A DNA stretch of 64,000 bases from Botrytis cinerea B05.10. Taxonomy: Eukaryota > Ascomycota > Leotiomycetes > Helotiales > Sclerotiniaceae. The position numbers and the translations under genes are program-made. The notes below the pieces were generated by a model. The model made no database searches. It was not told the origin of the DNA and saw only the letters and a list, made by a program, of their open reading frames with translations. This document shows, in pieces, positions 47,528 through 59,514 of this stretch. How positions within the stretch are numbered: position 1 is the stretch's first letter; every line of letters begins with the position of its first letter. Location of the stretch: NCBI RefSeq assembly GCF_000143535.2, contig NC_037314.1:372001-436000 (forward strand), given 5' to 3'.

Positions 47528-48578
47528 CTATATTAGAAATAAAATTCTCCGTCAATGTCCCACTGTCTGGATGATCTACTCCACATTGGAAACCTTGTAT
47601 TCGCTGCTCGCTGTTTGCATATCTGGACTTGAAATTCCCGAGTTTAGTCACGGCATCATTGTGTGGTTGAGGGAAAGTGAGAGGGGTTCTAGGTTCTAGT
47701 GGGGAGGTTGAGTGAGGTGGGATATGTATGATGTTGATGCTTGGTTTGTTTAGAGTATGATGCTGTGTGGAAGGAAGGAAGGAAGCAAGGAAGCAAGGAA
47801 GAACGGATGGATGAAGAAGGGGAACGAGAGGAAAGAAGAAATGATATATATATACATGAAGATCATATCATCATTAGCAAAGAAGCTCAATTATTGATCG
47901 ACAATTGCAAGTTTATCAAAACGCCTCAAAATTTATTCTTCAACTGAGTGAGTGCATAACACGCACGGCAGAATGTTATTTGAGAAGCAAAACACCACAT
48001 CAACACCTAGTACCTGTATTCACGAGATCTCGTTTCCTTCATAAACGTTACCAAGATTCCATCTTCTCGCCTCCCCTTCCTCATTATTCCATGTGTATTT
48101 GCTCGTTCAATTTTCGCGCGGAAGTGTAGTACATACATACATACATAGTAAGAAGTCCAAAAAGCACGGAGAAAACACTCACGCACGCACGCCCTCCTAT
48201 GAATCATAGACTACGATGCTCTCCACTTACATGGCAGTAAAACTTATTATACGTAGCATCGAGTTCACGTTCATTGGAAGATATTTTCAACCCATTCATC
48301 CAGATTCTTGAGTTCTCAGCTTTCTTTGCCAGTATTTTGAAATCCGCTTTTGACGCGCTTTGGAATTCGGACATCTTATCTGGGGCTCTCTTGATTTCTT
48401 AGTTCAATTTCGATTAAAAATCAAAGTAAAGTCGTCGCCTCGCTTTCTCCCCACAAACTTCTCACAGATTCCGTCACTGCGAAATTCAAGACTGACACGC
48501 TTGATTTCTTCTCATCTAATACTCACATTCCACAATCGAAAGACCTGGTGTCTGCATTTTCTTGATTTGGCAACCAAA

Positions 48579-48971
48579 ATGTCGGACTCAGCCGAGGCGC
48601 GTTTTGAGGTGTTCAATTTACAAGACGGCGACAGACTCCACGTTGTTGAGATCTGTGAACCTGGTGAGTTTGAAAATTCCTATCATGTCGAGATTGATGC
48701 TAAGAATGAAGAACTCATCGAAGATGTAGTTCCCACGGAGATCGAAGAGTTCATCGAAGAAGAACAAGTTGCCATTGAGCCTGAGAAGCCCCTCTCCCCT
48801 CTCCCCCCTAACTTCCAAAGTCCGACTCCCAAGTCCCCAAACCATCACTATCCATCAAGAAATCGGTACAGGCATACATACTTCAACATTCAACCTTCAA
48901 CAAGAAATACAAATAAACCACTACAATATCAACAACTACCTCGTCCTTCTATCCATTCAAATCATATCTAG
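48579..48971 (+). CDS. Hypothetical small acidic protein
   Basis: A single exon encodes 130 residues. The reading starts at the ATG at 48579 (context CAAAATGTCG, good for fungi); the frame is open further upstream but has no ATG. The first 70 residues are acidic (EELIEDVVPTEIEEFIEEEQ) and the remainder is basic, Pro/Asn/Gln/Tyr-rich and probably disordered. No domain is recognised. The stop codon lies exactly at the edge of a GCACA pentamer array, so the 3' end may have been changed by repeat turnover. The upstream 200 bases are CT-rich like a fungal 5' leader. Confidence 0.5.
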   Translation: MSDSAEARFEVFNLQDGDRLHVVEICEPGEFENSYHVEIDAKNEELIEDVVPTEIEEFIEEEQVAIEPEKPLSPLPPNFQSPTPKSPNHHYPSRNRYRHTYFNIQPSTRNTNKPLQYQQLPRPSIHSNHI

Positions 48972-49004
48972 TACAGCACAGTACAGCACAGCACAGCACA
49001 GTAC
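48971..49004 (+). repeat. Pentanucleotide array (GCACA/GTACA unit)
   Basis: About seven tandem copies of GCACA with GTACA variants, starting at the stop codon of the small acidic protein gene. The same unit in inverted orientation forms an array at 63008-63066. Confidence 0.85.
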
Positions 49005-49738
49005 ATAATATAACGATGACAGTAGTGAGAAAGCGCACTTGCTCTACTCTACTCCTCTAATCATAAATTTTCATCGTATAGTGGAGGAAGAAGTACTCAC
49101 TTCCTTGCTCAATGTGTGTATGTTAGAATATCAGTAATGATAGAGGACGAAAGCTTTTCCAACGGTACAAAGGGGTGTGAATGACGTAATATTGAGGTTT
49201 ACATCAAAAAGTGCGGGAACGAGAAAAAAGTAATGTGGAAATGTATTTGGCATTGATATTGGTATTGGTGTTAGGGTGAGCTACATGAGGGAAACTTCAG
49301 CTTGTGTATTGGACGGGAGGAAGAATGGTTGGAATGAAGGATTTTTGGTGTAAAATTATCCTGACTGTGGTAAGGTGTTCAAGCTGGGCATAAGAAATAA
49401 CATCGTATGAGTGAAATAAGTTCCACTGCATTCAGTAGACTACTACCAAGCGTATACCCATGGATTTTGTGGCATTTGAGTAGTGGTGCTGGAGAAAACA
49501 TCCTAGACTTAATTTATGATTGTTAATTCGCTCCATTCATCGACGTCTAAAAGATATCGATTTGCTATTTTTATTGTCTCTCTCCTCCAGTAAGCGAGTC
49601 AGTCATTTTTCAGCTAGACAGCTTCCCGCTATCTCGCCTTCCGACTTCCCGCTCCCCAGTCTCCTAGCCTCGAACCTTCTAGCTGTGCTTCGTCCTCCAC
49701 ACCTGTCGTCATTATTTGCCAATATCCATTCCCCTGAT
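49005..49738. other. Intergenic region
   Basis: About 730 bases between the small acidic protein gene and the stop codon of the ARPC5 gene. No gene or strong structure seen. Confidence 0.45.
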
Positions 49739-50426
49739 TTATACCTTTCTCCAATCAGTCATACATCTTCCCACACATCCTAGTCCCGCAACCTCCACGA
49801 CCTTCTCGTGCCAACTGAGCAACACACTCATTGAGGAACCGCTACTCTCATTCTGCGCTCCTGGTCTTCCCCCTCCAATTTGTGAGAAGCCACCGGTGCT
49901 TTGAGGAGTAAGTTTACTCGAGCTTGAGTTCACCTTGGATTCCATGCCCTTGTATCTACCATCAAAACAAAACATCATTAGCACAATGTCCCAAAGAGTT
50001 TCCAACTCCACACCAATAGAACATCAAGAATAATCACACGCACAAATATTTCATCAAACAATCCAACACATCTCCACCCCCCTCACTACCCATAATCTTC
50101 TTCAACAATGGCGTCATCTCGCTCGCCTTGATACTCTGCAACACTTCCATCACAGTCCCCAAATGCAACTCCTTCACCAAATCACTACTTCCATACGGAG
50201 CATTTTCGAGCGCGCCCCGAAGAGCACCCTCTGCATCTCCTCCGCGAAGCAATTGGCGCACCTGCTGAGCTAGATTCCGGATATCGGCATCGGAGACAGG
50301 GGGAAACTGGGCCGAGAGCGTGGAGATATCGAAGTTGGTCGAGGAATCGGGATCCAGAGCGTCGATGTTGATGGTGCGCCAATTGTCGGAGAGGGTGGCG
50401 TTGGATACTTGCTGGATGATAGACAT
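49739..50426 (-). CDS. arc15: Arp2/3 complex subunit 5 (ARPC5, p16)
   Basis: Two exons, 50426-50044 and 49955-49739, give 199 residues. The intron uses a GTGCGT donor, a GCTAAT branch site and a GGTAG acceptor and joins MKYL to YKGME. Conserved features are the N-terminal NWRTINIDALDPDS (Trp/Arg motif contacting Arp2), the helical QVRQLLRGGDAEGALRGAL, LVKELHLGTVMEVLQSIK, and the C-terminal MSVLLSWHEKVVEVAG then GCVGRCMTD. A Ser/Gly-rich linker (STGGFSQIGGGRPG) is typical of fungal forms. The subunit belongs to the actin-nucleating Arp2/3 complex at endocytic patches. The gene symbol follows yeast ARC15. Confidence 0.93.
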
Positions 50427-52807
50427 GGCGGAGGAAGTGACGAGAGAAGATGATGGGAACGGGTTTGTGGTGTTGAAGTAGCGGGGTTGTGAACTTTGGA
50501 GTGAGCTGGCGATTTCAGGAGCTTGGGGTTCTGCTCGTTGATGCTTTCGTAAGCTGTAGCGTGAGGTGGAATTGTCTTTTGTTATTTTTCCTCTTTCGGA
50601 TCCGCGAGTCTTGGATCGTAATCGAATGATTCTTGTGGTAGTGAGTGTTTATTTCATGCAGTATGTCTACTCTCAATCGATGGCAACGGTAAGCTCCTTA
50701 AGCCTCGCTGTAATTACATAACGCATAGCATCGCTGTTCTACGGTAACCTCTTGCCCACCCCGGCTCCAATCCTACGTTACGATTTTCAAACCACAAACG
50801 CATTTCTACCCCCTTCATCCTTCTCTGCATATTCCAGAATCGCGTTCGTTCGTTTGTCCCTCCTCACTCTGTCTGTAGGCATTTATCCGCTGCAGATCTC
50901 ATCACATTATTATTTAACCCTAGATCGTTATCGTGAAGAGATGCATATACATGTATATCACATCACACGTAAGATTTCTATCTGGCTTATTACAGTACCC
51001 AGGTAGGTCGGCAGGTAGGCAGGCAGGTCCATTCCGTGCACTTCCAAGAAAGAGCAAAAATGCATCTTTGGAATCCGTATCAATATATTGATGTGTTGCT
51101 TGTAGGGCAGGGAGGGACACATTTGCGAGGAGGGCATGATCGTATGATCGCATCTCGAGACTTTTGCTTTTGCATTTATTGTTTGTACTCACTTGCTTTT
51201 TGCAAGGACAAGCAAACATTATATATATCTTGATTCGGGAGAGCTGACTCGGATGCGGGAAAGTTTGTTTGTCTGAGTTTCATGAACCCTTCCCGATGAA
51301 ATGTGATATATTACTTTTGGTTTACAGAGTAGTTCTAGACTTGTGTAGATCGATATGGGGAGATGAGAACGAGAGTCCTTGTTTTAGTTATCTTATTCCT
51401 CGCGCATTTGGCTACGTAGCTTCTGAGATCGATCTCGAAGCGGGCACATGTCAACGTCATTAAGCAGAATTGGGATGGTACAGACTCAAAGTGCTAACGT
51501 GGTAGTTTTGATTATTAAGTTTAATTATGAAGGACCCCAAGGCCAGAGTGCGCTCTATTGCTCTTCTGAACGCGCTGCGGAGATCTCTCTGGTACAGTCT
51601 AGATTAGATTAGGTATATGGGTTCCGCCTCCACATCACTCGCTCGTCGATCAGGAACCAGTCCGTTGAGAGCAGGGCAGGATGGCGAGGGCGAAGACCAG
51701 TCTATCTCTTATTGCAAACAAAACAAGGCGCTGCGCAAGTACAAGCAATAGAAGTGCAGAAGCTTTGAAAGAATAGTATAGAATACAAGATAATAGTGTA
51801 AGTCTTTCTTCCAAGATACAAGCATACAAGTCCCACCAGTTCATCAAATTCCAAAATATTCCCATCGTGTACAAAATTCCCACGAGGCGTGCCCAATCCG
51901 TGAGGAAGATAGCAACAGACCCTTTCTTTCCAATAAAACAAGTGTAACGCACCAAACGACCCAAGGAAACGAAAATAGTACAACCAGCAAGTCTATATGC
52001 AAACCCTCGCAGAAATACCAAAGATAAAACACACAGGAGTGCTCCGAACCAGCCAAACATTTTTAATATCCCGAGCGAATCCCAATTTTTTGTCCGAACC
52101 ATTTGAAAAAGAATAAAAATACAGTGCAAGTCTAAAAAAACACCAAAAAAACCAAAGAAACTGCCGCAGCGAAAAAAGGGAAATGTAAATGTGTTGAATG
52201 AACAACGGGCCCAAGTCTAGATGCAACGCCGTTCCCTTTCTCCCAAAAATTTATGTATCTGCATGTAACCCCGGAAAACTCGCAAGAAATCAGACCCCGA
52301 AGAAAAGACTTTTGATGGGCAGTGTGTGCTGTGGATCGAGACCGCCATCCTTTCTTCCGAGCGAACTTTTGAATGCAGGGAGTGCGATTGAGGTGTCTCA
52401 GAGTCGGATAAGATTATCGAAGTTGTCTGGAATGTAGATAGAATCGTGTGGAGAGTAGATCGGGGGGGGGGTCAAAGTCGCACGCAGCGCGAAAAAGGAA
52501 ATTCGTCGCGAATCGTAGGCAAAATTATTATACAGAAGGGTATTGTTGACCAATATTAAAAGCATGATTTTTTCGAATAGTGTATGTTGAGAATGTTAAT
52601 CGGAGTGAGAGGTGTGCGAGAGCTGTGTCGGGAATCGTGAGGTTCGAGATAGACGAAGCTGGAATCCGGACCGTGTAGAGGATAGTGAATGGGTTGATGG
52701 GAAGACATTCTCTACCAAACCTGGATCCTGCGTCTCCATGAGGTCCTCTGATGGTCGTGAGCCATTTCGTGGACAATCGTGAAAGAGAGGAGGTTCGTCA
52801 AGGCCAT
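50427..52807. other. Intergenic region
   Basis: About 2.4 kb. The first part is the ARPC5 promoter. A minus-strand frame of about 150 residues at 51650-52102 is strongly hydrophobic because the strand is T-rich, and I do not accept it as a gene. A 10-G tract lies at 52462-52471. The last part should be 3' untranslated sequence of the small membrane-protein gene. Confidence 0.45.
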
Positions 52808-53793
52808 TTATTTGGGCTTTGGTGGAGGAGGGTTTGGTGAAGGGAGGCCAGTAGTATCGTATGCGCCACGACCCATGTTGGAAGATGCGTTGATCCTGGT
52901 AATCATTGTTGCGGTGGATGTGGTTGAAGAAGTCTAATAGCAAAAACATTCTGGATCAGTATGGTGGTTCTCTGGCGGTTATATATGTGCATGTGTGTGT
53001 GTGTATAGAACAGACGAGGGAAAATAAGATTGCCAATTCAAAAGCATATTGAGTAGCGTAGGGCCACCATTGCGTAGTAAGAAATAAAGCATGTTTTGAT
53101 AAATATAGTTTGTGGAAGTATGAGAATGGACATGGATGGCATCTGACTCACGTTGCTTTTGGGGGCTTGCGTTGACAAGGCTGTCGGTCTCCTTTGGAAG
53201 AAAAGGAGGTTAACTGGGCTGGTGAAGAGCTTCTTGGGCAAGCTAGAAGCTACAACGCGATTGCCAGGGGTAAATCGCCGAGGATAAGATCAAGGTGGGT
53301 AGAGATAGATGAATGGATAAGATGTCCCAAATGGCTAATTGTCGGATCCTAAATAGACTTTTCGATATCCGTGGACGGATGGAAGGGGAATTGGAGCAAT
53401 TGGATGTCGGTTGAATGAAAGTGTGATTGGAGAACTGGATGGAAAAGAGCGGACTGCCTGGGTATTATGGAAAACGGTGCCGGCGATGTTACTCTTGGAG
53501 ATGTCCGTGTTGCTTTGACTATCTGAGAACTTTGCGACAAGTCCTGCGACGGTGCGGATGGGTAAGACGCTGAAGCGTTGAATCGGATAGCTGTGACTTT
53601 AATGCACAGGGTTCGTGGTAAAGTACCTAGCCGATAGGGATCCTGCGTGAACTGGTGAGCCGCCGGATGTCGACCTCTTGACGCCGATGAAAGCAATGCC
53701 AATGGTTGCGAGCAGCAGTAGTGTGGGAGAAGTGGTCGTCGTCGTCGTTCGTGCGGGAGGATTGTATTGCACACTGCCAAAGGTGGATAGCAC
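52808..53793 (-). CDS. Small single-pass membrane protein, three exons, start codon unresolved
   Basis: Three phase-consistent exons: about 53793-53627, 53242-53152 and 52933-52808. Donors are GTACTT and GTGAGT; acceptors are TAG. The spliced frame reads about 127 residues: a Thr-rich segment (ARTTTTTTSPT), a hydrophobic helix (LLLLATIGIAFIGV) followed by KRSTSGG, a basic stretch (SLPKKLFTSPVNLLFFQRRP) and a Ser/Thr/Pro tail (TGLPSPNPPPPKPK). The helix followed by basic residues suggests an organelle membrane protein, perhaps mitochondrial. No ATG occurs in the sense strand of exon 1 or up to the in-frame stop upstream; I mark the start at a GTG. Either initiation is non-AUG or a further 5' exon was missed. 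I do not recognise the family. Confidence 0.45.
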
Positions 53794-54718
53794 GGATGGA
53801 GGAATGGTTATCAGAAGTAGATGGAGGTGGAAGTAGTTGACAGTTGAATCGACTCAAGGCTCAAGATGAAGGATGAGGAGTAGTTTCTGGAGCAGGATGA
53901 GGGAGGAATCTACAGGATATTTCAATATTAATATTTTTTGATTTCTTGTGCGAAGGGGGCTTTAAGTTTGTCTTATATGATCAAAGTGATTACATGCCAG
54001 AGAGACAGGGAGTAGATCTTCTTCGGGCTCCGCCCTGGCTCGAAAAGATGCTTGACGGCTGCGGGACTATGGGACCAGGGGAATACGGAAGAAAAAAAGA
54101 CAAATCGAAATGAGCAAGACGCATCCCTTCCTTTGGAAAATGGGACAAAAATGGGAAAATCTAATTATGAAATTATGATTATGTTTCCGATTATTATTAT
54201 TACTATTCGGCTATTATACTTTCGCAAACCAGCTGGGGTTCGGGGAGCGTCAACCTTGGTAAGCCTAGAGGCAGGAAGGGTACTTTAGTGTCAAAGCAAG
54301 CAGGCAAAGTAACACATTAGACAGCTTAGACAGCTTAGACGAGCGTTAAAATGAACCAGAGTGAACAGAGGGTGCCAATCCCGACTCTCGATCTTTCTGC
54401 TCTGTGTGTCGACCTACCTATTCAAGCACTGGTATGGTTCAGAGGCCAAAGGCTCACAAACTGTCTAACACCAGTGATGTGAATTCAGAAAAGAAAATAT
54501 GGGTACCAAGTCAGTCGAAACTAGGTCAGTCAGATTCCACGGGCATTCAGGATCATCTATTCATCTATTTGCCAATTTGTCATGCAGAATTCCATGCATG
54601 TTTCTGGAAGAATACGTATGTGGTAGTCAGTTATTTTAACTTCGTGTTCTATGACCTGCCCGCCCCCCTTTCATGGCCGGAAAAAGCATGTTTCTATCCT
54701 TGAATAACCCTCTTGATG

Positions 54719-54733
54719 CCCCCCCCCCCCCCC
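54719..54733 (+). repeat. Poly-C tract (15 C)
   Basis: A run of 15 C in non-coding DNA between TTGATG and TGCTTTACC. Confidence 0.85.
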
Positions 54734-57700
54734 TGCTTTACCGATCATGGTGCCATCGAGCCTATGTACATCATCTTATTTGCTATTCCGGTGCGTATGG
54801 AGAGGTACCATACACACCTCGTACATACACTGACTTGTTGTACTGCAGCGGGAAAGCATAGCTACGACGCAGCATAAGGACAATTGCGATGTAAATATGT
54901 GTGTGAGTGCACAAGACAGGCTGGATTGAGTGGTTCCGAGCGAGCTCTCTTGGAAATCTCAGTTGCAGGCTCCTCAACATATCCCCGGCGTGGAGCTGAA
55001 TCGATTTCCACGAGTCGTTCGATGCGTGGTAGTATTGTATGTCGTAGAGTAATATTGTCAAGAGAGAAAAAAGCCATTGAATTACATATGGTGGCAGTGG
55101 TGATCCCCGAGCCCGAGGTCAAGCACGCAGCTTTTCATTTTTGAGCTACATATCCGCTGCCCCCTGTGCCACGGTGCTATCCTAGACGCAACACAATTTC
55201 TCGAGCCAAAGTTTTAAGGCTGTCTGGTTGTTGAGATCAATTTGGACTGACTTTTCCAGGTACCCATGACAGGTTGGAATGTTCGATGGTAGGTTGGCAT
55301 GGTTATGGGACCCTCGTTTCTGCCCTGAATATTGTCCAGGTTCATACAAGGTTGGGAACGAATCACTGGGAACTGGGACCTTCTCTTGGAAAGAATTTCG
55401 AACAAAGTGGATTGCGATGAACATTCTAAAGCTAGACAGGGCATGCTCAGGATGTTTGGAAGACCGACTCAAGATGTTTCAGCAACGGTTGACGACCATA
55501 TACATGGCATAGCATAGCATCAAGATGATCACATGGCATTTCCAAAACGACCATTAGAGAACCCGGATTGGTCCAAATCGAGGTGGAATGGATGTGAGGC
55601 CACTGTAAAAGCATGGTGAGCTCATGGTAGAAACTCGGCTTAAAACACTTCTCCTCATTGGATCATTTCGACCGATTTCGCGGGTCGTCTCGCTCGAGAG
55701 TCTTCAATCAGAATCGAACACAGCAGATATTTTGTTGTTCGTTGGGCCTTCATGTTGCTCTGACGCCGCATTGCGTTGACTACTAGGGGGGGATTGTCAC
55801 TATGTATGTACCTGTGCTTTGCTTTTGGCCAGCAAACAAACATAACATCAGACTCGTACATATTTGCACTCACAAACTTGCCTCCAGCCAGTGATTGATC
55901 AGAGAATTGACGCCTCAGCTTGCATGATTGACCACTCTTGGAGGGGGGATGTTCGGTGGTTCAAGTGTATCGATAATTCATTATTAATGCACTTCAAACG
56001 AGTCAATCCTCACACACAGTCGAGCGGAACCATCAGCACGTCAGGATTTTTCGAAAGAATGGGATTTTCACTCCCCATTTCCCACCTACGTGACTCTTGG
56101 GTCGAAAAGGCTGGACGCTGACTGCTGGCTGGCTTTGCGTGCACTGGGCAGACATCTATTGATGGCTATCGAATTCGCCAAATAATTTCTTATGATTGAT
56201 CTACAAATACGGGACAGCTTGGGTAACATAACTGCGGTGGATCATTTCCATTAATTTGACTCTCTCTCGAGCCTCCAATTGGACGCTTCCAAGCATGATA
56301 GACTGATTGATCTCCCCTTAGAACATTAGAACAATTCGAAGCGTGTTTGGATTTAAAAGAGTTTCCCTTTGGAACCTTGCAAAGTGGGCGAATCTAGAGG
56401 AAAGAACCAGCCTAGAAGGATTTCATGGTCAAAGTGGTTACGCTCTCCCATGACAAGGTAGTTCAAATTGTTTTCAGGGGCAACTAAAGCCAATCAAAAC
56501 ATGACAAAAAGGAAGTGAATCCGGATTACCAGCCAGTGCCACTTCAGATCATGATGTGCCTTTTCCACCAATGAAGCCAGCTTGCATTATCTAGTCTGAA
56601 GCAGATGGATGGATGGCGGAGTGTTTATTTATTTTAACTGCCTGCCCACTGACCGGCCTGTGGACTACAATCGACTGGCATTGAAGCTACATAGCAGCGT
56701 AGCATTTTTGGGTCTTTGACGCTCGGAAAGCTTGCAAACCACCACGGTGCGGCCCGGAATAGAGTCTAAAACTCTTTCTGAGTTTCGTTAGCAGCTAGGT
56801 GGCAGGCTAGATGCTGCAAAAGCCGTCGTAATGAAACTGCCAGGTTTCCTTTTCGTACTTATAAGCAACGACTATTAATCTATCCTTCCTTTCTAACGAT
56901 GTCAGCCAAAAAAGCGACTGGGTACTAGCATGGCAATAGCATGGTTCTATGCAACCCTCCCGGTGGCCCGACCGACCAAGAAATGATCGAAAGTCTTTCC
57001 GTTCTATTGAGAATCCCTGTTGCAACCTTACTGAAGGACCGCGACCGACCGCCGGCTACCAAGTCTACTTTGCTTCTTTCGACTCTAGTTTCTTTACCGT
57101 TCCGGCTCCATACACAACAAAGCCGGTTGCTAGACCAAACAGCGATTTGGCGATTCAGTGGATAGACACCCTTGATCCCAGCCCAGCACTGCAACAGTTC
57201 GCTGTTGGTTCGTACCTGACATTAGCGTCGACTCTTCAAGTGCGCGATGATCGTAGGTGACAGCGGTTAGGGGCAGATTGCAGTAGCTTCTCAGTGCTCA
57301 CCGGGTTATAGCTGTATCTGTATCTACATCTGCTCAATGGAGAATTATCGTTATCTCAAACACGATGGAGGTACAGAATAAGACGATATCGACGATTATA
57401 TCATGATCATCGTGGTAAAGCGTACTGCAATTTAACGTGGAATTATTTCCCGAGTAAGAAAGGATCCAAGATGACGATATATCCAATACGACCCAGCTAT
57501 CCTGTGTGCTTTGGCTTCAAATAGAGTAAGCGGCAAGGTTATATGCGTGCGTATGCTCAAGCACCAGTCTAGACGTGGTGCTTCAATATCAGTGCAACTT
57601 ATCGCCAACCGGTGCAGGCAAGAAAGTCATGTATGTACGCTGTGCAGCGGACGATGACACTACCATAAGCATCGGGAAACGTTCAGCCCCCATCATCCTG

Positions 57701-58330
57701 CATAACGAGGAAGTATAATACGATACAGTCTGTATGGCCAATTGACACAAATAGATACTAATTAGGGAGGTGAGTTCAACATATTGGTCAGCTCACGTTT
57801 TCACTTAGCAACCTTAACCGGGGAACAGTCTCCGATTTTGTCAAAGCCGTAACCTGTAACCATACATAATATATACCTAGCACCCTAGATAGAGTTGGAC
57901 GTGATTGGTACCGGTTTCTTATTTGCGCGCGGCTCTGCTTCATATTAGGGACCTGGCTATGTCTCGGGGTTCAAGTTCAAGCAAACCCTGATCAATCACT
58001 CGGAGAAGCTTTCGAATGCTTCCAAATGAATTCTAGCCATGTTTTGGGATCCGCTAGCAATCAAAAATGTCTTAGGGAATAATATGTCCACCCAATCTTG
58101 GTTCAAGACCGATGAACCAGCTCCAAACTCAAAAATGTGAGAAGAGAATAATGTCCACATTATTCTCTGCGCTACCATGGATAAGATTTTCTTTCATTTA
58201 ATCTAGTAAAGCTTAAACTTCGTCGTCATGTTGTTGCTAATTATCGCCTCCGTCTTTCAGCTGGCCTCGCATCTTCCGCATTGAGCACCTCGCCGATTCC
58301 ACCAGTTCGACCGACTTCTACAATTAACGT

Positions 58331-58542
58331 ACTGGCTACTGACTAGTGACTAGTGACTACCGGCTACCGACTACTGACTACTGGCTACTGGCTACTGGCT
58401 ACTGGCTACTGGCTACTGGCTACTGGCTACTGGCTACTGACTACTGACTACTGACTACTGACTACTGACTACTGACTATAGCTACCAACTACCAACTACC
58501 AACTACCGACTACCAACTACCAACTACTGACTACTGACTATT
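58331..58542 (+). repeat. Heptanucleotide minisatellite (CTGGCTA/CTGACTA/CCAACTA)
   Basis: About 30 tandem 7-base units over about 210 bases. Unit variants are grouped in blocks: mixed units at the left, then about eight CTGGCTA, then about six CTGACTA, then CCAACTA/CCGACTA, then CTGACTA again. The blocks suggest successive local duplications. A CTGACA hexamer array (58689-58712, four copies) lies 150 bases further on. Confidence 0.9.
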
Positions 58543-58688
58543 GACCTTGCAACACTATACCATAAGTCCATCACACATACTTCGAGTGGTTGAATTGTAT
58601 GCCTTGCCCTGGCTCTCCGCAAGATGGAAGTAATCGGTCCTATCTCATCTATGTTATCAAACAGCCATTAATGAATAATCACTTATGC

Positions 58689-58712
58689 CTGACACTGACA
58701 CTGACACTGACA
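58689..58712 (+). repeat. CTGACA hexamer array
   Basis: Four tandem copies of CTGACA, close to the CTGACTA heptamer array and similar to it in sequence. Confidence 0.85.
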
Positions 58713-59062
58713 ATACCTGTGCCTCTTCATTCAATGTCCGTCAAAGCACGAATTAGGCAGCTCGGTTTTGAAGGATAGCGATCCTCGTTGTGCTGCATAC
58801 GACAGCGTAAGCTTTATCCAAGTGAGTTATATCTTACGTTCGTAGTCACTTGTCATTCTACATTCCTCAGAATCTCACCATCCTTACACAACCCCTTCAC
58901 ATCACGTCCATTAACTTGAGTTTGAAAAACAATCAATTCAAAATGTCTATCTCGAACGGCCGACATCTATCCAGGTACTCTGATCAGACCATAGCATACC
59001 AACCGATTATGTAACCATCCTCCCGTCAGCCCCCTAAAGGACGAACCTTGTCCCCACGCTTT

Positions 59063-59514
59063 TCATGATCTCATGTCCCCTACCTCTCGCGTGGAAGTGT
59101 GGATGTCACTTAACTCTACCGGAAGCAGCCATGCTTCCCCTTGACTTCCACAGCTCTCAAAACCCCCCACCTGTATCCCACGAAGGCATCGCTCAAAGGG
59201 TCCACACATATCACCATTCCATTCCAGCATTACATGAAAAAGAAGCGCGAACGCGCGACCGTTTGCACTACCCGCTCGCCGTTGCTTGCAAAACACCAGG
59301 ATGCAGTGGAACGAATGGAACATTGAGAAACATCCAAGAGAACCAGGAAGCTCCCAACTTCCTGATTCATCTGCAGTGTCGCCCCACAAATTGAATAAAA
59401 GAAGTTTGAAAAGTGTTCTATCGGAGCCCGGGTCCCTGCATGCTGCAGCCCCTTCATCTCAAACATCTTGGACACCCATGCGTGGTTACTCAGGAGTACC
59501 ATATTCTGTACCAT
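59063..59514 (-). pseudogene. Possible decayed UstYa/DUF3328-type gene
   Basis: On the minus strand, short pieces resemble the two hallmark His-Cys motifs of UstYa-type (DUF3328) proteins, but they lie in different frames. One frame reads GCFSMFHSFHCILVF, like the family's HxxHC motif. About 25 codons later another frame reads CWNGMVICVDPLSDAF, like the second His-Cys block, followed by a GKHGCFR ending similar to the family's terminal HxCR. An in-frame stop lies just before the second piece. If correct, at least one frameshift and one stop have inactivated the gene. UstYa proteins are oxidases in ribosomally made cyclic peptide pathways. The match is by eye and weak. Confidence 0.28.

Larger units (their letters stand above)
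46768..48578. other. Intergenic region rich in repeats
   Basis: About 1.8 kb without a supported gene. It holds a degenerate 18-base minisatellite (46996-47225), a 13-G tract (47515-47527), a GGAA/GGAAGC purine array near 47769-47800 and a TACA array at 48131-48147. Confidence 0.55.

Noticed and set aside
51650..52129. Hydrophobic minus-strand frame of about 150 residues resembling a multi-pass membrane protein
   Set aside because: The strand is T-rich, which yields Phe/Leu-rich translation by chance. There is no recognisable family, no splice signal and no good start context.
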